Source: Rhodospirillaceae bacterium
Lineage (GTDB): Bacteria > Pseudomonadota > Alphaproteobacteria > GCA-2731375
DNA length: 64,000 nt
Reading direction: 5' to 3'
Assembly: GCA_018701215.1 (NCBI GenBank)
Contig: JABIWH010000032.1
Coordinates: 62,001 to 126,000, forward strand
In this document: positions 25,644-34,492 of the stretch, piece after piece
How the letters are laid out: each line of letters begins with the position of its first letter
Numbering within the stretch: the first letter of the stretch is position 1
Position numbers and translations under genes: made by a program
The notes under the pieces: model-generated
The model's database searches: none
Told to the model about the DNA's origin: nothing
What the model saw: the letters and a program-made list of their open reading frames with translations, nothing else

Positions 25644-25958
25644 CTAGACCAATTTTTTAGACCAACTTTGCAACATCCCTAAATCCGCCGGCCCGCCGCC
25701 TTGCAGCAGCAGGGATTTGTTGCGGTCCTTGGCACCGGCCACGACCAACAACGTCCCCCCCGGCACCTGCCAGGCCTTTGCCAGCAGCTTAATCATGGCC
25801 TGATTGGCTTTGCCCTTTTCCGGCACCGCCGTTACCCGCAGACAAAGTCGCCGGCCGCCATCGGCCATTTTTTCTATGCCGTCAATTCGATTGGCGGAGG
25901 CGCCTGGACGTAGACGCAGGGCGATCACAACCCCCTCCTTGGTTACCTTGAATGGCAT
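25644..25958 (-). CDS. DUF167 / YggU-family protein
   Basis: 104 aa, the usual size of the family. The conserved pattern VIALRLRPGASANRIDGI (about residues 10-27), RVTAVPEKGKANQAMIKLLAKAW (given here in part: VPEKGKANQAMI, about 50) and VVAGAKDRNKSLLLQG (about 77) is complete. Function is unknown for the family. Last gene of the long minus-strand run that begins with ctaC, 16 nt after the acetyltransferase; convergent with the EAL gene, 6 nt apart. Confidence 0.9.
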   Translation of the reverse strand: MPFKVTKEGVVIALRLRPGASANRIDGIEKMADGGRRLCLRVTAVPEKGKANQAMIKLLAKAWQVPGGTLLVVAGAKDRNKSLLLQGGGPADLGMLQSWSKKLV

Positions 25959-25973
25959 CAGCGGCGCGAGGCG

Positions 25974-26564
25974 CTAGTCCTTGCGGTCGCTTTGCAGCAT
26001 GGCAAACAGGGTATGGTCGCTCCACTTGCCATTGATACGCAGATATTTCCGCGCATGGCCCTCTTTCCGAAAACCGGTTTTCAGCAACACCGTGGTCGAG
26101 GCCTCGTTATGGGGCAGACAGGCCGCCTCCAGCCGATGCAGGCCCAACTCGTCAAAGACAAAGGACAGCGACGTGGTGACGGCGTCCTGCATCAGGCCCT
26201 GGCCGGCATATTGCTGCCCCATCCAATAACCCATGGCACAGGACTGGGTGACGCCGCGGCGCACATTGGACAAGGTGATGCCGCCCAGCAGGCTGTCGTC
26301 CTCGCGGCGGAAAACAAAAAAGGCGTAGCCAATACCGTCGCGGGCATCACGGGCATAGCGGCGCAGGCGGCGGCGATAGGCATTGCGGGTCAGCTCGTCC
26401 TCCAGCCAGGTCGGCTCCCACGGAGTTAGAAAATCGCGGGAGGCGGCGCGCAGACGCGCCCACTCGGACCAATCAGACAACTGCGGCGCGCGCAGGTAGA
26501 TCCGGGCGCCCTTTAGCGTAGGCGGGCTGCCGAGCCATGGTGGGTTACGCAGAAATGCAGACAC
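25974..26564 (-). CDS. GNAT N-acetyltransferase, RimJ type
   Basis: 196 aa beginning at a GTG (26564). RimJ/RimL pattern: GARIYLRAPQLSDWSEWARL (about residues 19-38), GGITLSNVRRGVTQSCAMGYWMG (split: LSNVRRGVTQSC, about 118) and the acetyl-CoA loop GYWMGQQYAGQGLMQDAV. LEAACLPHNEASTTVLLKTG (about 158) is a further family mark. It may acetylate a ribosomal protein N-terminus, though other targets are common in this group. It sits 47 nt after the M16 peptidase gene. Confidence 0.88.
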   Translation of the reverse strand: MSAFLRNPPWLGSPPTLKGARIYLRAPQLSDWSEWARLRAASRDFLTPWEPTWLEDELTRNAYRRRLRRYARDARDGIGYAFFVFRREDDSLLGGITLSNVRRGVTQSCAMGYWMGQQYAGQGLMQDAVTTSLSFVFDELGLHRLEAACLPHNEASTTVLLKTGFRKEGHARKYLRINGKWSDHTLFAMLQSDRKD

Positions 26565-26611
26565 GTTGTCGATCCACTACGGTTTTGCCGCCCGTATTCA
26601 GGCCGCGCGAA

Positions 26612-27889
26612 CTATCCCTTGGCGAACCTTGCCGCAATTTCGGCCTGACTGGCAAGACCCTTGATGGGACCAAGTGCGGCAACGGCGGGATCGCCCATGG
26701 CGGTAATCCGTCCGGCGACCCGGCGGACGGCGGCCACATCGACGGCATCAATCTTTTCGATCAGTTCCTCGATTGGAATTTGGCGGCCAAAAACCAGGGT
26801 CTGCCTGGCCAGCTGTTCCACCCGCGCGGCGGAGCTTTCCAGGGACATCAGCGTTCCGGCCTTGAGCTGATTGCGGGCGCGGGCCACCTCGTCTTCTGCC
26901 GCATCACCGCTCAGACGCAGCATTTCGTCACAAATCACCGGCACCAATTCGCCGACCTGATCGGCCCCGGTGCCGGCGTAGACGCTAAAGGCGCCGCAAT
27001 CCTTGTAGGACGAGGCAAAGCAGAAAATTGAATAGCACAGGCCCCGACGTTCGCGTACTTCCTGGAACAGACGAGAGGACATGCCGCCGCCCAGCACCGT
27101 GGACATGACCTGCATGGGGTAGAAATCGTCATCGTCATAGGTCAGCGCCGGCAGGGCCAGGGCGAAATGAACCTGTTCCAGGTCGCGCTCTTCGCGTTGC
27201 TCACCGCCCTGAAAGGTCGCCGTCTCGAACGGGTTGGGCACGCCGGGACGCAGATCGCCGAAATGCTGCTCGGCCAAGGCGACCAGGACGTCGTGATCAA
27301 CCGCACCGGCGGCGCAAAGCAACAGGCGTGAAGCCGTGTAATGCTGCCCCATGAAATCGAACAGAACCTCCCGCCCCATGTTGGCAACACCCTCGACCGG
27401 GCCCAAGATCGAGCGGCCCAGCGCCTGATTGGGAAACGAGACTTCTTGCAGGCGGTCAAAAATGATGTCGTCGGGAGTATCTTCCGATTGGCCGATTTCC
27501 TGAATAACCACCGCGCGCTCGCGCTCCAGCTCGTCCTCGGCGAAGGTAGAGCGTTGCAGGATATCCGCCAGTATATCCACGCTCAACGCCAGATCCTCCT
27601 TCAGCACACGGACGAAATACGCCGTATGCTCGCGCGAGGTATAGGCGTTCAGATGGCCGCCGACGCTTTCAATTTCCACCGCGATGTCCTGGGCGCTGCG
27701 GCTTTTCGTGCCCTTGAAGGCCATATGCTCCAGCATATGGGCGACACCGTTGTTGGCGACGGTTTCATAACGCGCCCCGGCATCGACCCAGACACCAACG
27801 GCGGTGGTCTGCAGTCCCTTGCGGCCTTCCGAGATTACCCGCAGGCCATTGGCCAGGGTTGTCATTTTCACAGTCACGGCAGTATTCAT
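26612..27889 (-). CDS. M16-family peptidase (processing-peptidase beta-like)
   Basis: 425 aa. The inverted zinc motif HXXEH is in NNGVAHMLEHMAFKGT (about residues 46-61), with the distal Glu expected in ELERERAVVIQEIGQSED (about 122). The second half carries the C-terminal M16 domain (GGGMSSRLFQEVRERRGLCY, about 284-303). Homologues in alphaproteobacteria are the relatives of mitochondrial processing peptidase. The cell substrate is unknown. The gene lies 8 nt after thrC, the standard neighbour. The ATG at 27889 is directly abutted by AAGGA, so the next ATG (27865) is a possible alternative. Confidence 0.92.
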   Translation of the reverse strand: MNTAVTVKMTTLANGLRVISEGRKGLQTTAVGVWVDAGARYETVANNGVAHMLEHMAFKGTKSRSAQDIAVEIESVGGHLNAYTSREHTAYFVRVLKEDLALSVDILADILQRSTFAEDELERERAVVIQEIGQSEDTPDDIIFDRLQEVSFPNQALGRSILGPVEGVANMGREVLFDFMGQHYTASRLLLCAAGAVDHDVLVALAEQHFGDLRPGVPNPFETATFQGGEQREERDLEQVHFALALPALTYDDDDFYPMQVMSTVLGGGMSSRLFQEVRERRGLCYSIFCFASSYKDCGAFSVYAGTGADQVGELVPVICDEMLRLSGDAAEDEVARARNQLKAGTLMSLESSAARVEQLARQTLVFGRQIPIEELIEKIDAVDVAAVRRVAGRITAMGDPAVAALGPIKGLASQAEIAARFAKG

Positions 27890-27897
27890 TCCTTCGG

Positions 27898-29283
27898 TTA
27901 GGTACGGCGCAGACCACGGATATGGGCCTGCAAGGCGTCCAGGTCATTGGGCAGCACTGTGTAACGCTCTTCCCGTTCATATATATCGGCCAGGTGCGCG
28001 GGCAATGCCGGCCGCTGGCCACAGGCCTTTTCCACCGCATCGGGGAACTTCGCCGGATGCGCCGTGGACAGGGTGATCACCGGCCCCTTCGGCAGCAGAT
28101 CCCGCGCCGCCCGCAGACCGACGGCGCTATGCGGATCCAGGGCAATGCCGTGTTCACGGTAAACCTCGCCAATGGTCGCCGTGGTGGTTTCTTCATCGAC
28201 CCGGTGCGAAAGAAACAGTTGCCGCGCCTGGGCCAAGGCCTCCGGTGTTACTTCAAAGCCATCCTGCTCGGCCAACGCCTGCATCTGTTGGCGGACAACG
28301 GCGCCATCCCGGCCCGCCAGATCGAACAGCAAACGCTCGAAATTGCTTGCCACCTGGATATCCATGGAGGGGCTTTGCGTCGCCACCACTTGATCCATGT
28401 GGTAGGCGCCAGTCTGAAAAAAGCGGTGCAGGATGTCGTTGCGGTTGGTCGCCACAATCAATTTGTCCATCGGCAGGCCCATTTGCCGGGCGGCATAGCC
28501 GGCAAAGACGCAGCCGAAATTTCCCGTGGGCACGGCGAAGCTGACACGCCGGTCCGGCGCACCCAGGGCCACGGCGGACGTGATGTAGTAGACCACCTGC
28601 GCCACCACCCGGGCCCAGTTGATGGAGTTCACCGCCGACATGGCGATTTCATCGCGGAATGCCAAATCGTTGAATGCGGCCTTCACCAGAGCCTGGCAAT
28701 CGTCAAAGGTGCCTTCAATGGCAATGTTGTGAACATTGTCCGACAGCACCGTCGTCATCTGCCGCCGCTGCACCTCTGATACACGGCCATTGGGGTAGAG
28801 AATAAATATGTCGATGGCCTCGCGGTCCCGGCAGGCCTCGATCGCGGCGGAACCCGTATCGCCCGAGGTCGCGCCGACGATGGTCACGCGTTGCTTCCGG
28901 CGCGCCAGTTCCCGGTCGAACAGGCGGCCCAGCAATTGCATGGCCACGTCCTTGAAGGCCAGGGTCGGTCCGTGGAACAGCTCCAGCAACCAATGGCCAT
29001 CCGAGAGCTGCCGCAGGGGCACCACGCCTGGGTCGGCGAACGCCCCATAGGCATCACGGGTCATGGCCAGAAGCTCGTCTTCCTCTATCCCGTCCATGAA
29101 TGGCAAAAGGATCCGCGCCGCCGCGTCCGCATAGGGCAGCCCGGCCAAGGCGCGCAGATCATCATGGCTCAATTGCGGCCAGGCAGCGGGCACATACAGC
29201 CCGCCATCACGGGCCAGCCCGGTCAGCAGGACGTCCCCGAACGTCAGGTCAGGCGCTTGGCCACGGGTCGAAATATATTGCAC
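27898..29283 (-). CDS. thrC: Threonine synthase
   Basis: 461 aa from a GTG at 29283, with GGAG 9 nt upstream; the protein then begins VQYISTRGQAPDLTFGDVL, the family's standard start, whereas the frame runs on to 29388. PLP lysine lies in GPTLAFKDVAMQLLG (about residue 109) and the phosphate loop in VGATSGDTGSAAIEA (about 136). It converts O-phosphohomoserine to threonine. A G/C-rich hairpin (29301-29330) sits just upstream. It is part of the run between the carboxypeptidase and the M16 peptidase. Confidence 0.94.
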   Translation of the reverse strand: MQYISTRGQAPDLTFGDVLLTGLARDGGLYVPAAWPQLSHDDLRALAGLPYADAAARILLPFMDGIEEDELLAMTRDAYGAFADPGVVPLRQLSDGHWLLELFHGPTLAFKDVAMQLLGRLFDRELARRKQRVTIVGATSGDTGSAAIEACRDREAIDIFILYPNGRVSEVQRRQMTTVLSDNVHNIAIEGTFDDCQALVKAAFNDLAFRDEIAMSAVNSINWARVVAQVVYYITSAVALGAPDRRVSFAVPTGNFGCVFAGYAARQMGLPMDKLIVATNRNDILHRFFQTGAYHMDQVVATQSPSMDIQVASNFERLLFDLAGRDGAVVRQQMQALAEQDGFEVTPEALAQARQLFLSHRVDEETTTATIGEVYREHGIALDPHSAVGLRAARDLLPKGPVITLSTAHPAKFPDAVEKACGQRPALPAHLADIYEREERYTVLPNDLDALQAHIRGLRRT

Positions 29284-29300
29284 TGCTTTGATCTCCAGCT

Positions 29301-29330
29301 GCCCCCCAATTGCCCCGGGGTCTGGGGGGC
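29301..29330 (-). other. G/C-rich hairpin between carboxypeptidase and thrC
   Basis: GCCCCCC (29301-29307) pairs with GGGGGGC (29324-29330), and the intervening stretch also holds CCCCGGGG. On the minus strand it begins 9 nt past the carboxypeptidase stop and ends 17 nt before the thrC GTG, within a same-strand run. With no T-tract it is more likely a processing or stability hairpin, or an attenuating structure, than a full terminator. Confidence 0.4.
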
Positions 29331-29338
29331 GCGCCAAC

Positions 29339-30829
29339 CTAGTCGCCCAGGTAGCGTTTTTCAAGGTGCCTACGGAAGATTGCGCCATCCAGCGGCGCGC
29401 CCGTGGCGGCGGTCAGTAGATCATCGGCACTGCCGTGCAGGCGGCCCTGGCTGTGCACATTTTCGCCCAGCCAGGCCATCAGGCGCGCGAAGTCACCCCG
29501 GGACAGGTCATCGGACAGGTTCACCAGGGCGGCCTCGGCTGTTTGGAACAATTGCGCCGCCGCCATGGCACCCAGCGTATAGGTGGGGAAATAGCCAAAG
29601 GCGCCATCCATCCAATGAATATCCTGCATACAGCCGTCGCGGTCATTGGGCACGTCCACTCCCAATAAACCCTGCATGCCCTCACGCCAGGCACCGGGTA
29701 GATCCGTGACCGCAAGATCGCCGCCCAGGATGGCGCGTTCCAGACGATAACGGTGGATTATATGCAGGGGATAGGTCACCTCGTCCGCTTCCACCCGGAT
29801 CAGTGAGCGCGCCACATGCCGCACCCGCGTGGCGAGCCCTTGTACTTCCCAGGCCGGACCCGAGACACCGCCAAGCTCCCGCAACAACGGCGAAAGATAG
29901 TGTAGAAAAGCATCGCCGCGGCAGGCTTGCATCTCCACCAGCAGGGATTGGCTTTCATGCATGGCCATGCCCATGGCCCCACCCACGGGTTGCAGCCGCC
30001 ATTCAGCCGGCAGGCCCCGTTCGTACATACCGTGGCCGCCTTCGTGCAAGGCCGGGTACAGACTGCCCAGGGGGTCGGCCTCGTCATAGCGGGTGGTCAG
30101 GCGCACATCGTCCGCCACCCCGCCGGTGAATGGATGCAGCGAAACATCCAGGCGTCCATGTTGGAAATTAAAGCCCAAGGCATCCAGCAGGCGCCGGGAT
30201 ATAGCCTCTTGAACCGCTGCCGGCATGCGTTCTGGCGCCGCGGGGGGCATGGGTTGCTGTTCCAAAACCTGGCCCAGTAGAGCGGGCAAAAAATCCGCCA
30301 GGGCATCGAAATGACTGTCAATATCGGCCGCGTCCAGGCCCGGCTCGTACTGCGAGAGCAAGGCATCGTAGGGCGCACAGCCAAAGGCCTCGCCCTTGGC
30401 CGTGGCGGCCTGGCGGACCAGATTGACCACCTCTGCCAAACCCGGCGCCAGGGAAGCGAAATCATCCTCCGCCCGCGCCGTGCGCCAAACCATCTCGCAG
30501 GCCGAACCGGCGCGGCTCAACGCCGTTACCAGATCACCCGGCAGGGCTGTCGCATGGCGCCATTTCGCCCGCATCTCACGCAGGTTTGCCTGCTGCCATG
30601 GCCCCAGATCATCACGCTGGCCTTCCGCTTGATCCAGTAGATCCGCGGCTTCTTGGTGACAGAGCATTTCATGACCCAGCAGGGACAGGACCGCCAGTTG
30701 CTCGGCCCTGGCGCCGGCGCCGCCCACGGGCATCATGGCGGCGGCATCCCAATGGAGTACGGCGGCGGCACCATTCAAATTGGCCAGGCGGGCAAAGCGC
30801 GCGGTTAGCTGTTCATAGGCGGTTGTCAT
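29339..30829 (-). CDS. M32 metallocarboxypeptidase (carboxypeptidase Taq family)
   Basis: 496 aa, the usual length. The zinc site is LYPALHEGGHGMYERGLP (HEGGH, about residue 258), with the third ligand expected in GGAMGMAMHESQSLLVEMQ (HES, about 290). M32 enzymes remove C-terminal residues from peptides in the cytoplasm. Its start overlaps the surf1 stop by 4 nt, so it is translationally coupled into the cytochrome oxidase run, an odd place for a peptidase. thrC follows after 55 nt. Confidence 0.93.
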   Translation of the reverse strand: MTTAYEQLTARFARLANLNGAAAVLHWDAAAMMPVGGAGARAEQLAVLSLLGHEMLCHQEAADLLDQAEGQRDDLGPWQQANLREMRAKWRHATALPGDLVTALSRAGSACEMVWRTARAEDDFASLAPGLAEVVNLVRQAATAKGEAFGCAPYDALLSQYEPGLDAADIDSHFDALADFLPALLGQVLEQQPMPPAAPERMPAAVQEAISRRLLDALGFNFQHGRLDVSLHPFTGGVADDVRLTTRYDEADPLGSLYPALHEGGHGMYERGLPAEWRLQPVGGAMGMAMHESQSLLVEMQACRGDAFLHYLSPLLRELGGVSGPAWEVQGLATRVRHVARSLIRVEADEVTYPLHIIHRYRLERAILGGDLAVTDLPGAWREGMQGLLGVDVPNDRDGCMQDIHWMDGAFGYFPTYTLGAMAAAQLFQTAEAALVNLSDDLSRGDFARLMAWLGENVHSQGRLHGSADDLLTAATGAPLDGAIFRRHLEKRYLGD

Positions 30830-31536
30830 GTTTCTTCTCTTTTGCCGCGATTTGCCAACAGAAAGACCGCCAGCAGGACGGCGGAAAGGGAAAACCAGGT
30901 GATGGCATATTGCAAATGATTGTTGACCAGGGCGGGCTGTGCCACACCGCCGATGGGCAGGCCGCCAGGGTTTGCCCGTCCGTCCGCCTGCACCACGCCG
31001 CCGCGCAAATTCAGGCCGCGGGACGTGGCGATACCGTCGATGTCATACCAGAACCACAGATCCGCCTTGGCGTCATAATCCGGCGTCCAGGTGCCCTGTT
31101 TCAAGTGGCTGCGCAAAACACCCTGAACCGCAACCTCGCCCCGCGGCTGGCCCTCGGCGCGGCTGGATGGATCGCGGCGGTCGTTGGGAACCCAGCCGCG
31201 ATTGATCAAAATGGTGGCGCCATTTGCCAGGCGCAGGGGGGTTAGGACATGCAGGCCGCTCTGGCCTTGATGGGAACGGGGGCCAAGAAAGGCCTCCGCC
31301 TGGTGCAGAAATCGTCCCCGCACCCGGACGGAGCGGTAATTCAGGGCCGCCAGATTGCCCGGTTGCCCGGACAATTTTTCGCTCAGGGACATGGGGGCGG
31401 CCGCCATGCCGGCGGCGATCTCGGCTGCCAGGCCGTCCTTCCAGGCCATGCGTTGCAGCTGCCAGATGCCCAGGGACAGCATCAGGATCAGACCGAACAG
31501 GGTCAGGCATATGGACCAAAGGCCGGGGCGGCGCAT
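30826..31536 (-). CDS. SURF1-family cytochrome oxidase assembly protein
   Basis: 236 aa with the SURF1 layout: a first membrane helix (about residues 8-26, LWSICLTLFGLILMLSLGIW), the loop ending WQLQRMAWKDGL, the periplasmic domain with VRVRGRFLHQAEAFLGPRSH (about 72-91) and INRGWVPNDRR (about 112), and a second helix near the C-terminus (about 208-228, ITWFSLSAVLLAVFLLA). SURF1 helps insert heme a into subunit I. It follows the DUF983 gene after 13 nt. Confidence 0.92.
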   Translation of the reverse strand: MRRPGLWSICLTLFGLILMLSLGIWQLQRMAWKDGLAAEIAAGMAAAPMSLSEKLSGQPGNLAALNYRSVRVRGRFLHQAEAFLGPRSHQGQSGLHVLTPLRLANGATILINRGWVPNDRRDPSSRAEGQPRGEVAVQGVLRSHLKQGTWTPDYDAKADLWFWYDIDGIATSRGLNLRGGVVQADGRANPGGLPIGGVAQPALVNNHLQYAITWFSLSAVLLAVFLLANRGKREET

Positions 31537-31549
31537 GCTGTTCTACCTG

Positions 31550-31948
31550 CTAAGCTGGCGGCTCGTCGTTGAAGCCGGCGACATGGTGGCGGTATTGCAA
31601 GGCGATCAAGGTCGCCTTCAGGGGCCGCAATAGCAGGATTGAAGCGCCAAGTACAAAGGGGATCTGATAGATCAGATGGGCCCAGATTGGCGGCGCAAAG
31701 GCCCTTTCCACGATAAAAGCCAAGGCCACCGCCAAGCCGCCAACAATCAAAATGACGAAGACCGCCGGCCCATCGCCGGAATCATGGGCCGAATAATCCA
31801 GATCGCAGCTATCACAGTTGGCCCTGACATCCAGTAGGCCGCCAAACAGATTCTTATACAGCCTGCCCTTGCCGCACTGGGGGCAACGGCACAACAGCCC
31901 AGCGACAAAGGGCGACACCGAGGTGCCGCCCTTATTGGCGTCGTTCAT
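31550..31948 (-). CDS. DUF983 zinc-ribbon membrane protein
   Basis: 132 aa from the ATG at 31948 (the frame runs on to 32029). Two CxxC pairs form a zinc ribbon, LLCRCPQCGKGRLY and ANCDSCDLDY (about residues 18-55). Two membrane helices follow (VFVILIVGGLAVALAFIV and an IYQIPFVLGASILLLRP stretch). DUF983 genes are regularly found beside ctaE and surf1 in alphaproteobacteria, so a role in oxidase biogenesis is inferred, but no activity is known. Confidence 0.9.
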   Translation of the reverse strand: MNDANKGGTSVSPFVAGLLCRCPQCGKGRLYKNLFGGLLDVRANCDSCDLDYSAHDSGDGPAVFVILIVGGLAVALAFIVERAFAPPIWAHLIYQIPFVLGASILLLRPLKATLIALQYRHHVAGFNDEPPA

Positions 31949-31958
31949 TTTAAACGCG

Positions 31959-32771
31959 CTAGTGCGGGGCCATGGTCCCGGCGCCCCAGACATAGATGAA
32001 GCAGAACAGGAACAGCCAGACCACGTCAACGAAATGCCAATACCAGGCAGCCGCTTCCAACCCGAAATGGTGGTCCGGTTTGAAATGACCTTTGGCGGTA
32101 CGGATCAGGCAGACCAGCAGGAAGATGGTGCCGATCAGCACATGCAGGCCATGGAAGCCCGTCGCCATGAAGAAGGTGGAGCCGTAAATGCCCGAGGTGA
32201 ACTCGAACGAGGCATGGGCATACTCGTAAGCCTGCACGCAGGTGAAGATCGCGCCCAACAGCACCGTGACGGTCAGTCCCTGCACCGCACTTTTCTGATT
32301 GCCTTCACGCACTGCATGATGGGCCCAGGTCACCGTGGTTGACGAGGTCAACAGGATCAAGGTGTTGATCAGGGGCAGATGCCAGGGATCAAAGGTCGTA
32401 ATGCCCTCTGGCGGCCAGACGCCTCCCATTTGCACGGTCGGGTAGAGCGCAGCATTGAAATAGGCCCAGAACCAGGCCATGAAGAACATCACCTCGGAGG
32501 CGATGAACATGATCATGCCAAAGCGCAGGTGCAGCTGAACCACGGGGGTGTGGTGGCCATCGACATGCGCTTCCTTGATAACATCACGCCACCACACGAA
32601 CATCGTGTAGAGCACCATCAGAAAGCCGATGCCGGCCAGCCAGGGCGGCCCCTCGTGCATATACCAGATAAAGCCCGAGGCCAGGATTAGTGCGCTCAGC
32701 GCCCCAAGGGCCGGCCATGGACTGGGGTCCACCAGATGGTAGTCATGCCCTTTTGCGTGCGTATCAGCCAT
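31959..32771 (-). CDS. ctaE: Cytochrome c oxidase subunit III
   Basis: 270 aa with seven hydrophobic segments. Family motifs: WWRDVIKEAHVDGHHTPVVQ (about residues 61-80), RFGMIMFIASEVMFFMAWFW (about 84-103), TSSTTVTWAHHAV (about 141) and FFMATGFHGLHVLIGTIFLL (about 199), and WYWHFVDVVWLFLF near the C-terminus. Subunit III of the aa3-type heme-copper oxidase supports proton uptake and complex stability. GGAGTGAAATA precedes the ATG. It lies between ctaG and the DUF983 gene. Confidence 0.96.
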   Translation of the reverse strand: MADTHAKGHDYHLVDPSPWPALGALSALILASGFIWYMHEGPPWLAGIGFLMVLYTMFVWWRDVIKEAHVDGHHTPVVQLHLRFGMIMFIASEVMFFMAWFWAYFNAALYPTVQMGGVWPPEGITTFDPWHLPLINTLILLTSSTTVTWAHHAVREGNQKSAVQGLTVTVLLGAIFTCVQAYEYAHASFEFTSGIYGSTFFMATGFHGLHVLIGTIFLLVCLIRTAKGHFKPDHHFGLEAAAWYWHFVDVVWLFLFCFIYVWGAGTMAPH

Positions 32772-32805
32772 TATTTCACTCCGTTCCCAGCAACTTCATA
32801 GCCGC

Positions 32806-33381
32806 CTATTTGGCGGCGACTTTCTTGTTATCAGCAATATCGTCCGCCACCTCGAAAAAGGTATAGGACAGGGTTATGGTCTTCACATCATCCAGATTTG
32901 GATCGTCCGAAATTTCCGGATCGACAAAAAATGAAACCGGCATATCGACGCTTTGCCCAGGCGCGAGGGCCTGTTCGGTAAAGCAAAAGCATTCGATCTT
33001 ATTAAAATATGGCCCGGCCTTGAGCGGCGTCACATTGAAGGTCGAGGTCCCAACGATGCGCCGCTCCGTCGGATTTACCGCTTCGTACAGCGCCAGGGCC
33101 TGCTCGCCCACCTTCAGCGTTACGGCGCGCTGTTGCGGCTGAAAGCGCCAGGGCATGCCCCGCGCCGTATCGGCGTTAAAGCGCACGGTGATGACCCGTT
33201 CGCCCACCGCCACCGGCGCCTCTTCGGCAACCTGCGTGGTGCCGCCAAAGCCGGTAACCTGGCAAAACATCTGATACAGCGGTACCGCCGCATAGGCCGC
33301 GCCCACCATGCCAACGACCACGCCGGCGGCGGCCAGTGCCGTCAGCCGGTTGCGCCGGTTATTTCGTGGCTGTGGGTTCAT
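32806..33381 (-). CDS. ctaG: Cytochrome c oxidase copper-chaperone CtaG (Cox11)
   Basis: 191 aa. An N-terminal membrane anchor (about residues 12-32) is followed by VPLYQMFCQVTGFGGTTQ and the periplasmic immunoglobulin-like domain, with the copper-binding KIECFCFTEQALAPGQ (CFCF, about residue 128) and MPVSFFVDPEI. Cox11 delivers copper to the CuB site of subunit I. It follows the 44-codon membrane-protein gene by 4 nt. Confidence 0.96.
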   Translation of the reverse strand: MNPQPRNNRRNRLTALAAAGVVVGMVGAAYAAVPLYQMFCQVTGFGGTTQVAEEAPVAVGERVITVRFNADTARGMPWRFQPQQRAVTLKVGEQALALYEAVNPTERRIVGTSTFNVTPLKAGPYFNKIECFCFTEQALAPGQSVDMPVSFFVDPEISDDPNLDDVKTITLSYTFFEVADDIADNKKVAAK

Positions 33382-33385
33382 CGCA

Positions 33386-33520
33386 TCAGCCGCCGTTCCA
33401 AGTCTGGCCCTGCATATTGTACAGGGTGATAAAAAATGCTGCCACGATGCAAACGACCAGAATCCCCGCCAGCATCAGGTTGCGGCCCAGCCGTTGCTTA
33501 TGCATCTTGCCGATCGGCAT
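33386..33520 (-). CDS. 44-residue single-span membrane protein in the oxidase operon
   Basis: Read directly from the sequence; 44 codons between ctaB and ctaG. It begins MPIGKMHKQRLGRNLMLAGI, has one hydrophobic segment (about residues 16-34, rich in Leu, Val, Ile, Ala and Phe) after a basic stretch, and ends LYNMQGQTWNGG. Start: 1 nt past the ctaB stop; end: 4 nt before the ctaG ATG, exactly filling the gap. Short single-span ORFs at this position occur in other alphaproteobacterial oxidase operons (sometimes called CoxF-like), so it may be a small assembly or subunit protein. That role is inferred from position. Confidence 0.72.
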   Translation of the reverse strand: MPIGKMHKQRLGRNLMLAGILVVCIVAAFFITLYNMQGQTWNGG

Positions 33521-33521
33521 C

Positions 33522-34460
33522 TCAGGCCCCAAGCCCTATCATTGGGCCCCCCATCAGGCGCTCCGCCAACATTAGGGCGAACAGGGCAAACAGGTAAAAG
33601 ATGGAATAGCCGAACAAGCGCCGCGCGGGCCGGTCATTGTCGTCGCCGGTGCGCCAAACATGGATGGCGCTGGCCAAAAAGATCAAGCCCAGCAACGCCG
33701 CCCCAATCCCATAGACAAGACCACAAACGCCCAGGGCGACCGGGCTGATGGTGATGGGCAACAGCAGCAGGGAATAAATCAGGATTTGCCGCCGGGTCGC
33801 GGCCTTGCCGGCGACCACGGGCAACATGGGTACGCCGACATTGCGGTAATCATCGGCCCGATAAAGCGCCAGGGCCCAAAAATGCGGCGGCGTCCAAAAG
33901 AAGATGATCGCGAATAATGCGATCGAGGCCAGGGAAATATCGCCGCTAGCCGCTGCCCAGCCGATCATCGGCGGAAAAGCACCCGCCGCGCCGCCAATAA
34001 CAATATTCTGCGGTGTCCGCCGTTTCAGCCACATGGTGTAAATGAAAACATAGAAGGCGATGGTCAAGGCCAGCAGTGCCGCCGAGATCAGGTTCACCAA
34101 AGCGCCCATCGCCAGGACAGAGGCAAACGCGAGCACCGAGCCAAAGATCAACGCGGCGCGGGGTTTTACATGGCCGCGTGGAATGGGCCGGCCACAGGTG
34201 CGCAGCATCTGACCGTCAATATCAGCATCGTACCACATGTTGATGGCGCCTGATGCGCCCGCGCCCACGGCAATACAAGCCAAGGCGATCACAGCCGCCA
34301 GGGGATGCATGCTGCCAGGCGCCAACATCAAACCGACCAGAGCCGTGAAGACCACCAGGCTCATCACCCGTGGCTTCAACAGCGCCAGATAGTCCAGCAA
34401 CCTAGCAACCCCAGCCGGGCGCTGGGTGCTTTGGTCCAAGGCTACATTGCCGCTATTCAC
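33522..34460 (-). CDS. ctaB: Protoheme IX farnesyltransferase (heme O synthase)
   Basis: 312 aa UbiA-type polytopic membrane prenyltransferase. The first Asp-rich motif is GAINMWYDADIDGQM (about residues 71-85), and the second is YRADDYRNVGVPMLPVV (about 204). LLKPRVMSLVVFTALVGL is the typical N-terminal helix. It transfers farnesyl to heme b to make heme O, the precursor of heme a for this oxidase. It ends 1 nt before the 44-residue ORF and starts 32 nt after ctaD. Confidence 0.96.
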   Translation of the reverse strand: MNSGNVALDQSTQRPAGVARLLDYLALLKPRVMSLVVFTALVGLMLAPGSMHPLAAVIALACIAVGAGASGAINMWYDADIDGQMLRTCGRPIPRGHVKPRAALIFGSVLAFASVLAMGALVNLISAALLALTIAFYVFIYTMWLKRRTPQNIVIGGAAGAFPPMIGWAAASGDISLASIALFAIIFFWTPPHFWALALYRADDYRNVGVPMLPVVAGKAATRRQILIYSLLLLPITISPVALGVCGLVYGIGAALLGLIFLASAIHVWRTGDDNDRPARRLFGYSIFYLFALFALMLAERLMGGPMIGLGA

Positions 34461-34492
34461 CTGTTTCTGTTCCTTCTACCGCCACGCACCGT

